12,815 bases of DNA from positions 1-12,815 of the forward strand of contig JAJTCL010000041.1 of NCBI GenBank assembly GCA_021323255.1, read 5' to 3'. A model generated the notes under the pieces. The model had not been told where the DNA came from. It saw nothing but the letters and a program-made list of their open reading frames with translations, and did no database searches. Both the position numbers and the translations under genes were made by a program. Each line of letters starts with the position of its first letter. The stretch's first letter is position 1. This document shows positions 12,516 through 12,815 of the stretch, piece after piece. The DNA is from Propionibacteriaceae bacterium (GTDB taxonomy: Bacteria > Actinomycetota > Actinomycetes > Propionibacteriales > Propionibacteriaceae).

Positions 12516-12815
12516 GTGGACGATGTCGTCGTCGTTGGTGCTGGTCCGGCGGGATTGGCGGCAGCGGCGGCGTTGCGGGCGCGCGGCATAGATTCCACCA
12601 TCCTGGAGCGGGCCGAGCACGTCGGAGAGCAATGGCGCACCCGCTACGACCGTCTGCACCTCCACACGATCCGCTGGCTGTCGAACCTTCCGGGCTATCG
12701 GATTCCCCGCGATTTCGGCCGCTGGGTGGCACGCGACCAGTTCGTGCAGTATCTGGAGCAATACACGGCGCACTACGGCCTTGAGCCACGGTTCGGAGTC
12801 GAGGCCACCGAGATT
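12516..12815 (+). CDS. FAD-dependent monooxygenase-like protein, N-terminal part
   Basis: The frame is open to the window edge and gives the first 100 residues. It starts with the FAD-binding Rossmann motif VDDVVVVGAGPAGLAAAAAL and then has EHVGEQWRTRYDRLHLHT, typical of flavin-containing monooxygenases and YUCCA-like enzymes, followed by LSNLPGYRIPRDFG and DQFVQYLEQYTAHYGLEPRF. Such enzymes use NADPH and oxygen to hydroxylate heteroatoms or insert oxygen next to a carbonyl; the NADPH domain lies outside the window, so the substrate class is open. The start is GTG at 12516, nine bases after AAGGAG (12501-12506); GTG at 12510 is in frame but too near. It lies in the same direction as the flavodiiron-like gene, 165 bases downstream. 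The gap holds a small hairpin (GAGAC 12357-12361 with GTCTC 12367-12371) and no firm promoter. Confidence 0.85.
   Translation, partial: MDDVVVVGAGPAGLAAAAALRARGIDSTILERAEHVGEQWRTRYDRLHLHTIRWLSNLPGYRIPRDFGRWVARDQFVQYLEQYTAHYGLEPRFGVEATEI

Overview
The window is a chromosomal segment of a GC-rich actinobacterium. The evidence is the Cys-less S4 type seen in mycobacteria, an L17 with a long Ala/Pro/Glu/Lys-rich tail, a mycobacterial LigB-type ATP-dependent DNA ligase and an IdeR-type iron regulator. No phage, plasmid, CRISPR or complete insertion-sequence genes are visible.

Region 1 (about 1-4350) is the distal part of the ribosomal protein/RNA polymerase alpha cluster, all on the + strand: infA, rpmJ, rpsM, rpsK, rpsD, rpoA, rplQ, closed by a strong rho-independent terminator. 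Hairpins stand in the gaps before rpsM, rpoA and rplQ. The first 419 bases hold no recognisable gene, although adk and map often stand upstream of infA in related genomes. The striking feature is infA: the conserved end of IF-1 is missing, and its frame runs out of phase into rpmJ, as if a short segment spanning the end of infA and the infA-rpmJ gap had been deleted.

Region 2 (4350-8100) holds two DNA-maintenance genes around a decayed gene. A LigB-like ligase (+) is preceded by a perfect 13-bp inverted repeat. About 350 bases of non-coding DNA follow, then the C-terminal third of a class II fructose-bisphosphate aldolase with a one-base frameshift. A class I photolyase lies on the - strand and overlaps the aldolase remnant tail to tail.

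Region 3 (8100-10345, + strand) has an IdeR/DtxR-type repressor with both metal sites intact, a class I SAM-dependent methyltransferase that overlaps its stop codon by one base, and a thioredoxin.

Region 4 (10333-12815) has a nucleoside hydrolase on the - strand that overlaps the thioredoxin gene tail to tail. Divergent from it are a flavodiiron-like metallo-beta-lactamase-fold protein without a flavodoxin domain and the start of an FAD-dependent monooxygenase-like protein cut by the window edge.

Most genes are ordinary housekeeping or accessory genes. I see no convincing new multi-gene system. The most useful points to follow are the infA/rpmJ junction, the inverted repeat before ligB, and substitutions at key residues in the photolyase, the nucleoside hydrolase and the flavodiiron-like protein.
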